DNA of 64,000 bases from Mycobacterium sp. E787 (GCF_001668725.1 NZ_LZKL01000007.1:1-64000), one strand, 5' to 3'; shown: positions 42,156 through 51,574, counted from the stretch's first letter. Made by a program: numbers and translations. The notes: generated by a model from the sequence alone, not told the origin.

Positions 42156-43786
42156 CGCGCGTGCTCGCCTATATCCCGAGCCCACCGCGGGGGGTATGGC
42201 ACCTCGGCCTGTTGCCCATTCGCGCCTACGCGTTGTTCATCATCGTCGGCATCGTGGTCGCCCTGATGATCGGCGACCGGCGCTGGGAGGCCCGCGGGGG
42301 CCAGCGCGGCGTCATCTACGACATCGCCCTGTGGGCCGTGCCGTTCGGATTGGTGGGCGGCAGGCTCTATCACCTGGCCACCGACTGGCGGACCTATTGG
42401 GGGCCGGGCGGCGCGGGATTCGGTGCGGCACTGCGCATCTGGGACGGCGGCCTGGGCATCTGGGGTGCGGTCGCGCTCGGCGGCGTCGGCGCGTGGATCG
42501 CCTGTCGGCGTAGGGGGATTCCGCTGCCGGCCTTCGGCGACGCCATCGCGCCGGGAATCGTCTTGGCGCAGGCCATCGGCCGGCTCGGCAACTACTTCAA
42601 CCAGGAGCTCTACGGCCGGGAAACCACGGTGCCGTGGGGTTTGGAGATCTTCTACCGGCGCGACCCGTCGGGATATGTCGATCCGCATTCGCTCGACGGT
42701 GTCTCGACCGGGCAGGTCGCGTTCGTGGTGCAACCGACGTTCCTCTACGAATTGATCTGGAACGTCCTGGTTTTCGTCGCGCTGATCTACGTGGACCGGC
42801 GGTTCAAGTTCGGCCATGGGCGGCTGTTCGCGCTGTATGTCGCCGCCTACTGCGTCGGGCGGTTCGGCGTCGAGCTGCTGCGCAACGACACGGCGACGCT
42901 CATCGCCGGGATCCGGATCAACGTCTTCACATCGACTTTCGTGTTCATCGGCGCGGTGGTGTACATCATCCTGGCGCCGAAGGGCCGCGAGGATCCCGCG
43001 ACCTTGCGGGGCAAGGATTACGTTGCCGAGGAGGCGCCGCCACCCGAGCCGGAGGCCGAAGAGGAACCCGAGCGAATAACCGGCCCCTCGGTTGCGGCGG
43101 CGGCCGCGGTGGCTGGTGCGGCGGCGGCGGGCAGGGCGGCGAGCAGGCTGATTCCGCGGAGGCGGCCGGCGCCGGTAACGGCTGCGGAGGCCGAAACCGA
43201 GGCCGAGACCGTGAAGGCCGATGCCGAAGTTCCCGAGACGGCGGCGCCGGAGGCCGGGGAGCCGGAAACCGCCGATGCCGAAGTTCCGCCGCCGGCGGCG
43301 GAGGCCGAAGAGCCCGCCACCGCCCGGGCCGAAGCCGCGGAATCGGAAGCCGAAGAGCCGGAGACCGCCCCGGCCGAGGCCGCAGTCACGGAAGCCGAAG
43401 AACCGGAACCCGAAGCGGCTGAGGCGGCCGCAGGCGAGGAACCGGAACCCGAAGCAGCAGCAGAAGAACCCCAAGAGGCCGAGGCGTCGGAACCCGAAGT
43501 CGCCGAGGCCGAGGCGGCTGTGGCGGAGGCCGAGGAAAGCGAACCGACCGAGCCGGGCGGCGAGGAGACCGAAGCGTCCGAGGCCGTCGCGGCGGAGGCC
43601 GAGGAGGCCGCGGGCGCCGAACCCGAAGCCCAAGACCTCGAAGCCGAGGCCGCCGAGCCCAAAGGTCAAGAGCCCGAAGCCGACTCGGAGCCGGAGGACG
43701 ACACGGAGAAGCCCGCGGAGGACAGCGGGGCCGGCACCACCAGGCGGCGATTGAGCTTCCGACTGAGAAATCGACGCGGCCCGTAG
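42152..43786 (+). CDS. lgt: Prolipoprotein diacylglyceryl transferase with long acidic tail
   Basis: A 544-residue protein. Residues 1-285 are Lgt: seven membrane helices, FGLVGGRLYHLATDW, and the signature IGRLGNYFNQELYGRETTVPWGL with the Arg and Asn/Glu that bind phosphatidylglycerol. It transfers diacylglycerol to the lipobox cysteine of preprolipoproteins, such as the one encoded at 13115-13471. Residues about 290-535 are a low-complexity tail of repeated Glu-Ala-Glu-Pro units ending in a basic RRRLSFRLRNRRGP segment. Mycobacterial Lgt proteins are known to have C-terminal extensions, and this one appears long. GTG 42152 overlaps trpA, so it belongs to the trp transcript. Confidence 0.95.
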   Translation: MTRVLAYIPSPPRGVWHLGLLPIRAYALFIIVGIVVALMIGDRRWEARGGQRGVIYDIALWAVPFGLVGGRLYHLATDWRTYWGPGGAGFGAALRIWDGGLGIWGAVALGGVGAWIACRRRGIPLPAFGDAIAPGIVLAQAIGRLGNYFNQELYGRETTVPWGLEIFYRRDPSGYVDPHSLDGVSTGQVAFVVQPTFLYELIWNVLVFVALIYVDRRFKFGHGRLFALYVAAYCVGRFGVELLRNDTATLIAGIRINVFTSTFVFIGAVVYIILAPKGREDPATLRGKDYVAEEAPPPEPEAEEEPERITGPSVAAAAAVAGAAAAGRAASRLIPRRRPAPVTAAEAETEAETVKADAEVPETAAPEAGEPETADAEVPPPAAEAEEPATARAEAAESEAEEPETAPAEAAVTEAEEPEPEAAEAAAGEEPEPEAAAEEPQEAEASEPEVAEAEAAVAEAEESEPTEPGGEETEASEAVAAEAEEAAGAEPEAQDLEAEAAEPKGQEPEADSEPEDDTEKPAEDSGAGTTRRRLSFRLRNRRGP

Positions 43787-43968
43787 CGCCGACCTGCCCG
43801 GCGCGGGCGGGTCGAAGGGTGAACTCAGGGCTTTTGGTGTGAGCTGGCGGCGGCGTTCGTCGGCGTGTCATCGCCCAGGATTCACACTCGCCGCGAAGGT
43901 CGAATAGTGGCGCGGATTGCGCCGTATTCCCTCGAGTAGTCGACGCCCGCCCGACTAAGGTTGACGAC

Positions 43969-44355
43969 GTGAACCGCACGTACGCCGCGGCCGGCACCGG
44001 CCTGCTGCTGGCCGGTGCGGTCGGCTACGTCGGCCTGGTCGACCCGCACAACACGAATTCGGTGTATCCGCTGTGCCCGTTCAAATGGCTCACCGGCTGG
44101 AACTGCCCGCTGTGCGGTGGGCTTCGCATGACGCACGACCTGCTGCACGGCGACCTCGCGGCCACCGTCAACGACAACGTCTTCGTGCTCCTGGCCATCC
44201 CGGCGCTGGCCGGCTGGATCGTGTTTCGCCGGCGGCGGGGCCGGCCGGTGCTGTCGACGCCGGCGGTGGTGACGCTCACCGTCGTGGCGATCGCGTGGAC
44301 GGTGCTGCGCAACCTGCCGGGCTTCCCGCTGATCCCGACCGTCCTCAGCGGGTAG
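43969..44355 (+). CDS. DUF2752 membrane protein (Rv1616-like)
   Basis: A 128-residue protein with three membrane helices and the DUF2752 signature DPHNTNSVYPLCPFKWLTGWNCPLCGGLRMTHDLLHGD, which carries two Cys-Pro pairs (CPF, CPLCG). Function unknown. The GTG start at 43969 is 182 bases after lgt. The gene H37Rv has between lgt and this one (Rv1615) is not visible here. Confidence 0.85.
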   Translation: MNRTYAAAGTGLLLAGAVGYVGLVDPHNTNSVYPLCPFKWLTGWNCPLCGGLRMTHDLLHGDLAATVNDNVFVLLAIPALAGWIVFRRRRGRPVLSTPAVVTLTVVAIAWTVLRNLPGFPLIPTVLSG

Positions 44356-44418
44356 CCGGGTTGCGTCGAATCGGTGAACTCGGGCTGCTCTCGCCCGGCA
44401 CGACTATGCTGGTTCGCC

Positions 44419-45837
44419 GTGAGTAGACGCGGGAAGATCGTCTGCACCCTTGGCCCGGCAACAAACTCCGACGAACTGATTCTGGCGCTGGTAGAGGCCG
44501 GAATGGACGTCGCTCGAATGAACTTCAGCCACGGCGACTACGCCGATCACAAGGCCGCCTACGACCGCGTGCGGGCCGCCTCCGACACGACCGGCCGCGC
44601 GGTCGGCGTGCTCGCCGATCTCCAGGGCCCCAAGATCAGGCTGGGACGCTTCGCCACCGGGCCCACGTTCTGGGCCGACGGGGAAACGGTCCGCATCACC
44701 GTCGCCGACTGCGAGGGCAGCCACGACCGGGTCTCGACGACGTACAAAAAGCTGGCCCAGGACGCCATGGTCGGTGACCGCGTCCTGGTCGACGACGGCA
44801 AGGTCTGCCTGGTGGTCGACGCCATCGACGGCGACGACGTGGTCTGCACCGTCGTCGAAGGCGGCCCGGTCAGCAACAACAAGGGCATCTCGTTGCCCGG
44901 CATGAACGTCTCCGCCCCCGCCTTGTCCGACAAGGACATCGAGGATCTGACCTTCGCGCTGAACCTGGGCGTCGACCTGGTCGCGCTGTCGTTCGTGCGC
45001 TCGCCATCCGACGTCGAGCTGGTGCACGAGGTGATGGACCGCATCGGGCGCCGGGTACCGGTGATCGCCAAGCTGGAAAAGCCCGAAGCCGTCGACAATC
45101 TGGAGGCGATCGTGCTGGCGTTCGACGCCATCATGGTGGCCCGCGGCGACCTGGGCGTCGAGCTGCCGCTCGAGGAGGTTCCGCTGGTGCAGAAGCGGGC
45201 GATCCAAATCGCCAGGGAGAACGCGAAACCCGTCATCGTGGCCACCCAGATGCTGGACTCGATGATCGAGAACTCGCGGCCCACCCGCGCCGAGGCCTCC
45301 GACGTCGCCAACGCCGTGCTCGACGGCGCCGACGCGCTGATGCTGTCGGGGGAGACGTCGGTGGGCAAGTATCCGCTGGCGGCCGTCCGGACGATGTCGC
45401 GGATCGTCTGCGCGGTCGAGGAGAACTCCACGGCCGCGCCGCCGTTGACGCATGTGCCCCGCACCAAACGCGGGGTGATCTCGTATGCCGCCCGCGACAT
45501 CGGCGAGCGGCTCGACGCCAAGGCCCTGGTCGCCTTCACCCAGTCCGGCGACACGGTGAAGCGGCTGGCGCGCCTGCACACCCCGCTGCCGCTGCTCGCC
45601 TTCACCGCGTGGCCCGAGGTGCGCAGCCAGCTCGCGATGACGTGGGGCACCGAGACATTCATCGTCCCGATGATGACGTCGACCGACGGCATGATCCGCC
45701 AGGTCGACAAGTCGCTGCTCGAACTCGGTCGTTACAAGCGCGGTGACCTGGTGGTCATCGTGGCCGGCGCGCCGCCTGGCACAGTAGGGTCGACAAACCT
45801 GATCCATGTGCACCGGATCGGGGAGGACGACGTCTAG
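44419..45837 (+). CDS. pyk: Pyruvate kinase
   Basis: A 472-residue glycolytic enzyme converting PEP and ADP to pyruvate and ATP in the cytoplasm. RRGKIVCTLGPATNS opens the barrel. MNFSHGDYADH, DLQGPKIRLG, the catalytic-lysine motif VIAKLEKPEAVDNL, MVARGDLGVELPLEEVP and ATQMLDSMIENSRPTRAEASDVANAV follow in order. The C-terminal effector domain is complete. GTG 44419 gives the M. tuberculosis length. Confidence 0.98.
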   Translation: MSRRGKIVCTLGPATNSDELILALVEAGMDVARMNFSHGDYADHKAAYDRVRAASDTTGRAVGVLADLQGPKIRLGRFATGPTFWADGETVRITVADCEGSHDRVSTTYKKLAQDAMVGDRVLVDDGKVCLVVDAIDGDDVVCTVVEGGPVSNNKGISLPGMNVSAPALSDKDIEDLTFALNLGVDLVALSFVRSPSDVELVHEVMDRIGRRVPVIAKLEKPEAVDNLEAIVLAFDAIMVARGDLGVELPLEEVPLVQKRAIQIARENAKPVIVATQMLDSMIENSRPTRAEASDVANAVLDGADALMLSGETSVGKYPLAAVRTMSRIVCAVEENSTAAPPLTHVPRTKRGVISYAARDIGERLDAKALVAFTQSGDTVKRLARLHTPLPLLAFTAWPEVRSQLAMTWGTETFIVPMMTSTDGMIRQVDKSLLELGRYKRGDLVVIVAGAPPGTVGSTNLIHVHRIGEDDV

Positions 45838-45860
45838 CTCGCCGGAGAGGAGAGGCCGCG

Positions 45861-46736
45861 ATCAAGACCACCTCTGATTTCGAGGAACTGCTGGCGGTAC
45901 TGGACCTCAACCGCGTATCCGACGATCGCTTCCTCGGCTCCCACCCCAGCAAGAACCCGATGCGCACCTTCGGCGGCCAGCTCATGGCGCAGTCGTTCGT
46001 CGCCGCCAGCCGCACGCTGAACCGCGACGACTTGCCGCCCAGCGCGCTGTCGGTGCACTTCGTCAACGGTGGAGACACCGCCAAGGACATCGAATTCCAC
46101 GTGGTGCGGCTGCGAGACGAACGCCGCTTCGCCAACCGGCGCGTCGACGCGGTGCAGGGCGGCGTCGTGTTGTCCTCGGCGCTGATCTCGTACATGCAGG
46201 GCGGTCCGGGCCTCGAGCACGCCGTCGACCCGCCGCAGGTGGCGCAGCCCCACACGCAGCCACCGCTCGGCGAATTGCTGCGCGGGTACGAAAAGACCGT
46301 CCCGCACTTCGTCAACGCCCTGCAGCCGATCGAGTGGCGCTTCACCAACGACCCGTCCTGGGTGATGCGCGACAAGGGTGAGCGGCTCCCGCACAACCGG
46401 GTCTGGATGAAGGCGCTGGGTGTGCTGCCCGACGACCCCGTCCTGCACACCGCCACCATGCTGTTCTCCTCGGACACCACGGTGCTGGACTCGGTCATCA
46501 CCACCCACGGGCTGTCCTGGGGTTTCGACCGCATCTTCGCCGCGTCCGCGAACCATTCCGTGTGGTTTCACCGGCAGGTCAACTTCAACGACTGGGTGCT
46601 GTACTCGACGTCGTCGCCGGTGGCCGCGGACTCGCGCGGGCTGGGCACCGGGCATTTCTTCGACCCCGCCGGGCAGATGGTCGCCACGGTCGTCCAGGAG
46701 GGCGTGTTGATATATTTCCCGCCCTCCGGACGATAA
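45861..46736 (+). CDS. tesB: Acyl-CoA thioesterase II, apparent ATC start
   Basis: A 291-residue double-hotdog thioesterase that hydrolyses medium- and long-chain acyl-CoA. GSHPSKNPMRTFGGQLMAQSFVAASRT in the first hotdog and FDRIFAASANHSVWFHRQ, DWVLYSTSSPVA in the second are conserved. Homology begins at SDFEELLAVLDLN, 33 codons before the first in-frame ATG (45960). No ATG, GTG or TTG lies between the pyk stop and that point. A strong AGGAG at 45848-45852 sits eight bases before ATC 45861, so that codon is taken as the start. Confidence 0.88.
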   Translation: MKTTSDFEELLAVLDLNRVSDDRFLGSHPSKNPMRTFGGQLMAQSFVAASRTLNRDDLPPSALSVHFVNGGDTAKDIEFHVVRLRDERRFANRRVDAVQGGVVLSSALISYMQGGPGLEHAVDPPQVAQPHTQPPLGELLRGYEKTVPHFVNALQPIEWRFTNDPSWVMRDKGERLPHNRVWMKALGVLPDDPVLHTATMLFSSDTTVLDSVITTHGLSWGFDRIFAASANHSVWFHRQVNFNDWVLYSTSSPVAADSRGLGTGHFFDPAGQMVATVVQEGVLIYFPPSGR

Positions 46737-46886
46737 ACAGGTCACAGTACGGCATACCTGCAGGAAAACCGCCTGATTCGAGCCCACCGCGGCCGCAATC
46801 CGGCGTAAGTTCTACACAGCCGGGTATTCGGTGCGAGTGGGCGGGAACAAACTGCCGAAGTGAACTGATCGCATCGGGAGGTGAGA

Positions 46887-48281
46887 GTGAACGGACCCGT
46901 CGACCTCTCAGCGAAGCCCCGCGCGCGGGAACGCGTAGTCGTCCATGTCGATTCACTTGCGGCCCGCTGGATGGGGGCATTGGCCCTGCTCTGCGCTGCG
47001 GGCTGGCTGATTGTCGTCCTTGCCCGCCACCACCAGCAGCCCTATTGGCATTACGCCGACCGGCTGGGCTGGTCGCTGACCGTGCTGGGCGCGGTGGCGT
47101 TCATCGCGCGCGGCATCTTCCTGGGACGCCCGGTCACGACCGTGCACGCCGTTGCCGCCGCGCTTTTCGTGGTCGCCGGGCTGGGGGCGCACGTGCTGTC
47201 CTTCGACCTGCTCGGCAATGTGCTGATCGTCGCCTCCGGGATGGTGCTGATGTGGCCGACGTCGGCCCGTCCGAGGCCCGATGACCTGCCCCGGGTGTGG
47301 TCGTTGATCGACGCCACCGGCGACGACCCGTTGGCGCCCTTCGCCATGCAGACGGGCAAGTGCTACCACTTCACCGCCGACGGCAGGGCCGCGCTGGCCT
47401 ACCGGACCCGGCTGGGGTACGCGGCGGTCGGCGGCGACCCGATCGGTGACGAGGCGAGATTCCCCGAGTTGGTCGCCGACTTCGCCGCCATGTGTCACAC
47501 GCACGGCTGGCGCATCGCGGTGGTCGGGTGCAGCGAGCGGCGACTCGAGCTGTGGCGTGACCCCGCGGTCATCGGACAATCGCTGCGGGCGGTCCCGATT
47601 GGCCGCGACGTCGTCGTCGACGTGGCCGGCTTCGACATGGTGGGCCGCAAGTTCCGCAACCTGCGTCAGGCCGTGAAGCGCACGCACAACGCCGGCATCA
47701 CCACCGAGATCGTGGCCGAGCAGGAACTCGACGAGAAGCTGCTCGCGGAGCTCACCGAGGTGGTGCGGGCCTCTCCCAGCGGCGCCCACCACGACCGCGG
47801 CTTCTACATGAACCTCGACGGCGTGCTGGAAGGACGGTTCCCCGGCATTCAGCTGATCATCGCCAGGGACGCCGACGGTCGCGTGCAGGGCTTCCACCGC
47901 TACGCGACCGCCGGCGGAGGCAGCGACGTCACGCTTGACGTCCCCTGGCGCCGCCGCGGGTCCCCCAACGGGATCGACGAACGGCTCAGCATCGACATGA
48001 TCATGGCCGCCAAAGAGGCTGGGGCGCAGCGGGTATCGCTGTCATTCGCGGCGTTCCCCGAGATCTTCGAGGACAAGAATCGCGGCCGGGTCCAGCGTGT
48101 CTTCTACCGGCTGATCCACATTCTCGACCCGCTGATCGCGCTGGAGTCGCTGTACCGCTACGTACGCAAGTTTCACGCCATGGACGCGCGGCGCTACGCG
48201 CTGATCTCGATGACCCAACTGCTTCCGTTGGTGGTCGTGTTGTTGACGCTCGAGTTCATGCCGCGCCGGCGGCACCTCTAG
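46887..48281 (+). CDS. DUF2156 membrane protein (Rv1619-like)
   Basis: A 464-residue protein. Residues 1-130 hold about four membrane helices (ALLCAAGWLIVVLA, LGAVAFIARGIFLG, AALFVVAGLGAHVLS, VLIVASGMVLMW). The remaining part is a GNAT-like DUF2156 domain of the kind found at the C-terminus of lysylphosphatidylglycerol synthases (DDPLAPFAMQTGKCYHFTADGRAALAYRT, AVVGGDPIG region, RKFRNLRQAVKR). Aminoacyl transfer to lipids is the family theme, but no substrate is known here. A final helix precedes PRRRHL. GTG 46887 is placed best behind GGGAGG. The stop codon CTAG is shared with the convergent EamA gene. Confidence 0.85.
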   Translation: MNGPVDLSAKPRARERVVVHVDSLAARWMGALALLCAAGWLIVVLARHHQQPYWHYADRLGWSLTVLGAVAFIARGIFLGRPVTTVHAVAAALFVVAGLGAHVLSFDLLGNVLIVASGMVLMWPTSARPRPDDLPRVWSLIDATGDDPLAPFAMQTGKCYHFTADGRAALAYRTRLGYAAVGGDPIGDEARFPELVADFAAMCHTHGWRIAVVGCSERRLELWRDPAVIGQSLRAVPIGRDVVVDVAGFDMVGRKFRNLRQAVKRTHNAGITTEIVAEQELDEKLLAELTEVVRASPSGAHHDRGFYMNLDGVLEGRFPGIQLIIARDADGRVQGFHRYATAGGGSDVTLDVPWRRRGSPNGIDERLSIDMIMAAKEAGAQRVSLSFAAFPEIFEDKNRGRVQRVFYRLIHILDPLIALESLYRYVRKFHAMDARRYALISMTQLLPLVVVLLTLEFMPRRRHL

Positions 48282-49225
48282 CCGACGGCGCAGGCCCTGG
48301 AAAGCGCCTGGGCCTCCGGGGCTTTGGCGGGGGGCTTGGCGTCGCGGCGCCGGCCGGACGCCCTGCTGTTGAGCCAGCAGGCGAGTCCGCCGACCACCAG
48401 GCCGACCCCGACGCCGGGATCCGGCCGCTGGCCGAGCATCAGCCACGACAGCACCGCGGCGACCGCGGGAATGACGGCGAACAGCATCGCCACCGCCGCC
48501 GCGCCGTGGGTATTGATGGCGCGCACATACAGGCTGACCGCCAGCGTGGCATTCAACAGCACGATGCCGCCGACCGCCATCGCCGCCTTGATCCCGTCGT
48601 GGACGGCGAAGGGCGTGAGGGCCGCAAGGGCCGCCGCGGGAATCAGCGCCACCGCGTTCTGCATCGCGCTCATCGCGCGGAAGTCGACCCCGGCACAGAA
48701 CCGCTGCTGATAGACGCCGCCCGCCGAAAGACCAAGCAGGGCAACGACGAGCAGCACGATGACGGGGTCGAGGCCGTGAGTGCTCATCAGCCGTCGGGCG
48801 CAGGCGGCGAGCACCGCGACGACGCCGAGGACCAGTGCGGCCAACCGCTGCGGGCCGAGCGGGTCCCGCAGGAACACCGCACCGAGGATTGCCGTGGTCA
48901 CGGGATTCATCGCGATCGCCACCGCCCCGAGCACCGCGGGCGAGCCCAGCTGAAGAGCCTCGTAGAGGCAGCAGAACTGGACGGCTTGGATCAGCAGGCC
49001 GGCCACCAGCACGTGGCCGAACTGCACCCCCCGCGGCCAGGGCGCCTTGGCCAGCAGGGTCCAGGCCGCCAAAATCAAAGCGGCCAAAGCGAACCGGAGG
49101 ACCAGGGCGGCCATCGGCGTCATCGCCGCCACGGCCAGGGCCCCGATCGGATAGCCCAACGCGTAGAGGAGGGTCACCGCGGAAGCGGTGGACAGTGGCA
49201 TGCGCGGCAAGTCCATGCCACCCAT
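48278..49225 (-). CDS. EamA/DMT-family metabolite exporter
   Basis: A 315-residue transporter with ten membrane helices in two EamA repeats (GYPIGALAVAAMTPMAALVLRFALAALIL ... and VIVLLVVALLGLSAGGVYQQRFC ...). Such proteins export amino acids or other metabolites in exchange for protons. The substrate cannot be read from the sequence. ATG 49225 is used. ATG 49216 is a close alternative. It is divergent from a LysR regulator with an inverted repeat between, a common exporter/regulator pairing. Confidence 0.87.
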   Translation of the reverse strand: MGGMDLPRMPLSTASAVTLLYALGYPIGALAVAAMTPMAALVLRFALAALILAAWTLLAKAPWPRGVQFGHVLVAGLLIQAVQFCCLYEALQLGSPAVLGAVAIAMNPVTTAILGAVFLRDPLGPQRLAALVLGVVAVLAACARRLMSTHGLDPVIVLLVVALLGLSAGGVYQQRFCAGVDFRAMSAMQNAVALIPAAALAALTPFAVHDGIKAAMAVGGIVLLNATLAVSLYVRAINTHGAAAVAMLFAVIPAVAAVLSWLMLGQRPDPGVGVGLVVGGLACWLNSRASGRRRDAKPPAKAPEAQALSRACAVG

Positions 49226-49295
49226 GTTCGCGTGCTCGACTGACCGAGTCCAACGATTATTACGGGTCGGGATCGATCGTGAGCACTTATCGGTG

Positions 49296-49313
49296 ATTGG
49301 TCCAAAATCCAAT
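49296..49313. promoter_or_regulatory. Probable LysR-type operator
   Basis: An inverted repeat ATTGG-N8-CCAAT lies between the divergent exporter and lysR genes, 59 bases before the lysR start. It fits the dyad form of LysR recognition sites, and its position fits autoregulation plus control of the exporter. Confidence 0.5.
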
Positions 49314-49371
49314 TTTCGACATGGTTACCTCGGCTATTGATCGTGAATACGAATCGAATTAGGGTGCAGAC

Positions 49372-50223
49372 ATGGCTCAGGTCCTGGACATCGCACCCCT
49401 GCGCAGCCTCGTCGCCGTCGCCGACTGTGGCGGATTTCACCGTGCCGCCGCCGCGCTGCACGTGAGCCAGTCCGCCGTCAGCCAGCACCTGCGCAGGATC
49501 GAAGCGGTGGTCGGCCAGACACTGGTCGAACGCTCGGGCCGCGGCATGGTGTTCACCGAAGCCGGCCACAAGGTGCTGCGGCACGCCCGCGCCATCCTGG
49601 CCGCCCACGACGCGGCGCTCGACGACCTGGGCGCAACCGAACAGGCGCTGTTGACGATCGGCGCTACCGAGCACGGCGCCGACGTGATGCTGGCCGGCCT
49701 GACCGGGGCGCTGCGCGAGCGACTTCCCGACCGGCGGGTGCGCTTTCGGCTCGACCGCAATGTGTCGCTGGCCGACTCCATCGAACGCGGGCTGGTGGAC
49801 GTGGCGGTCATGCTCGACGGAGCGGGCCTGGATCGCGTCAACGCGTCGGGATCGGTCCCGCTGCAATGGGTTTCGGCCCGCACCTTCGCGGCGTCGACGC
49901 GCGATCCGCTGCCGCTGGTGATCTTCTCGGAACCGTGCACGTTGCGGGAACCGGCGTTTTCGATCCTCGAAAGGCGCGACATCGCCTACGAGATCGCCGT
50001 CGAGTGCGGCGATCTGTCCGGGCTCTACGCGGCCGTGCGGTCGGGTCTCGGGGTGGCGCTGCTCCCGATGATCGGAAAGCTTCCCGATGGCCTGTGCCCG
50101 GCCGAGGGCCTGCCGCCGGCCAATTTCGCCTCGATACTGGTTCGCGGTCGGACCGGCATCGACGCCGACCTGCTCAGCACCGTCGACGCCGCGGTGCGTG
50201 ACGTGCTGGCCGCCGAGAACTGA
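49372..50223 (+). CDS. LysR-family transcriptional regulator
   Basis: A 283-residue regulator. The N-terminal helix-turn-helix is LRSLVAVADCGGFHRAAAALHVSQSAVSQHLRRIEAVVGQTLVER. Residues 90-280 form the periplasmic-binding-protein-like effector domain (LLTIGATEHGADVML, SIERGLVDVAVML, AVRSGLGVALLP). It probably senses the compound exported by the divergent EamA protein and activates that gene (inference from arrangement). Confidence 0.92.
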   Translation: MAQVLDIAPLRSLVAVADCGGFHRAAAALHVSQSAVSQHLRRIEAVVGQTLVERSGRGMVFTEAGHKVLRHARAILAAHDAALDDLGATEQALLTIGATEHGADVMLAGLTGALRERLPDRRVRFRLDRNVSLADSIERGLVDVAVMLDGAGLDRVNASGSVPLQWVSARTFAASTRDPLPLVIFSEPCTLREPAFSILERRDIAYEIAVECGDLSGLYAAVRSGLGVALLPMIGKLPDGLCPAEGLPPANFASILVRGRTGIDADLLSTVDAAVRDVLAAEN

Positions 50224-50282
50224 AGGTAGCCAAGGCCGGCTGTGATGTCGCAAAGCCGCTAGCCTCCGGCCGCGCGGGCCTG

Positions 50283-50606
50283 TTGGGTGGGCCCCATGGC
50301 CGAAACATCGGGATTGCGCGACGAGGCCATGCGCGCATTCATCGTGAGCCTGTCGCAACTACAGTCGACGGCGCCGACGTGGTGTCGCGGCCGGTTGTTC
50401 TGCGCAGCGATGGCCGGTCCGATCTGGTTGTGGCGCCGGGCCGCGGCCTGTCGGCCACCGCGGGCCGCGACGGCGTGGTGATAGAGCTACTGCCCCACGA
50501 GCTGCCGCTGGTGCTGTGGGGGCGTTGTCCGGCGCGGCTGCGCGATCCGTACGGCAACGCCGAGACAATCGAGGACGTCCTGCGCCGCCTGGATTGGGAT
50601 CAATAA
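50283..50606 (+). CDS. Small hypothetical protein, start or frame uncertain
   Basis: The last 75 codons of this frame (VVLRSDGRSDLVVAPGRGLSA ... IEDVLRRLDWDQ) have protein-like composition and normal codon use. The first 30 are Arg/His-rich, and a plausible start (ATG 50296, MAETSGLRDEAMRAFIV) lies in another frame. Either the true start is an internal GTG or a frameshift has damaged the gene. No family recognised. It sits between lysR and the luciferase-like gene. Confidence 0.35.
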   Translation: MGGPHGRNIGIARRGHARIHREPVATTVDGADVVSRPVVLRSDGRSDLVVAPGRGLSATAGRDGVVIELLPHELPLVLWGRCPARLRDPYGNAETIEDVLRRLDWDQ

Positions 50607-50651
50607 GATCCGAGGGGAATCCCCGGCCGACCCGGGTGCGTTGGTTGCGTC

Positions 50652-51569
50652 ATGACCACTGGAATCATCATCACGGCGCGCCAGGATGCCGAAAACCTCG
50701 TCGATGACGTGATTGGACAGGCAAGGCGTGCATACGAACTCGGCGTCCGCCAGATCTGGCTGGCCCAGCAGGCCCATTACGACGCGATCGCGCTGGCGGG
50801 CCTGATCGGGGCCGCCGTGCCTGGGCTGGGGGTGGGCACGTCGGTGGTGCCGATCAACCCGCGACACCCGTTGATCGTCGCCTCGTTGGCTCAGACGGCG
50901 CAAGCCGCCTCGCACGGCAACTTCAGCCTCGGACTCGGCCTCGGCGCCCGTGCGATAGAACGCCAGACGTTCGGCACCGACTGGTCGAACACGATCCAGC
51001 GGCTGCGCGAGCATCTCACCATCCTGCGCGCCGTCTTCGACACCGGCAGCGTCGACGTCCATGGCGCCGAGCTGAGCGCCAGCCCCGCGTTTCCTGTGGC
51101 GGTGGCCGGCGGAACGCCTGTGCCCGTGTACGTCGCCGCGATGGGGCCCAAGGCGTTGCGCGTCACCGGCGAACTCGCGGACGGCACGCTGCCCTACCTC
51201 GCCGGGCCTCGCACCATCGCCGAATTCATCGCGCCGGCGATCGCCAAAGCGGCCGCCGACGCAGGCCGCCCGTCACCGCGGATCATCGCCGCGGTTCCCG
51301 TGCTGCTGTCCGACGACGCGGACACCGCGCGCGCCACCGCTGGCGAGCAGTTGAGCTTCTACCAGACCATCCCGTCGTACCGGAACGTCATTGCAAGGGA
51401 GGGCGTCGCCAACATCACCGAACTCGCCGCGATCGGGACCCGGGAATCGGTGCTGCGGCAGCTGCGGCGTTATCTGGACGCGGGCGCGACGGACGTCGTG
51501 ATCAGCCCGGTGGACCGCTCGGAATCGGTTGATCGCGAAGCATTGTGGAGCCTTACCGCCTCGTTGTGA
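50652..51569 (+). CDS. F420-dependent luciferase-like oxidoreductase
   Basis: A 305-residue LLM-class flavin/F420 oxidoreductase. YELGVRQIWLAQQAHYDAIALAGLI, GLGVGTSVVPINPRHPLIVASLAQTAQAAS and FSLGLGLGARAIERQTFG are the characteristic barrel strands. VYVAAMGPKALRVTGELADGTLPYLAGPRTI is typical of the mycobacterial F420-binding subgroup. Substrate unknown. It ends six bases from the convergent cydC stop. Confidence 0.88.
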   Translation: MTTGIIITARQDAENLVDDVIGQARRAYELGVRQIWLAQQAHYDAIALAGLIGAAVPGLGVGTSVVPINPRHPLIVASLAQTAQAASHGNFSLGLGLGARAIERQTFGTDWSNTIQRLREHLTILRAVFDTGSVDVHGAELSASPAFPVAVAGGTPVPVYVAAMGPKALRVTGELADGTLPYLAGPRTIAEFIAPAIAKAAADAGRPSPRIIAAVPVLLSDDADTARATAGEQLSFYQTIPSYRNVIAREGVANITELAAIGTRESVLRQLRRYLDAGATDVVISPVDRSESVDREALWSLTASL

Positions 51570-51574
51570 GCCTG

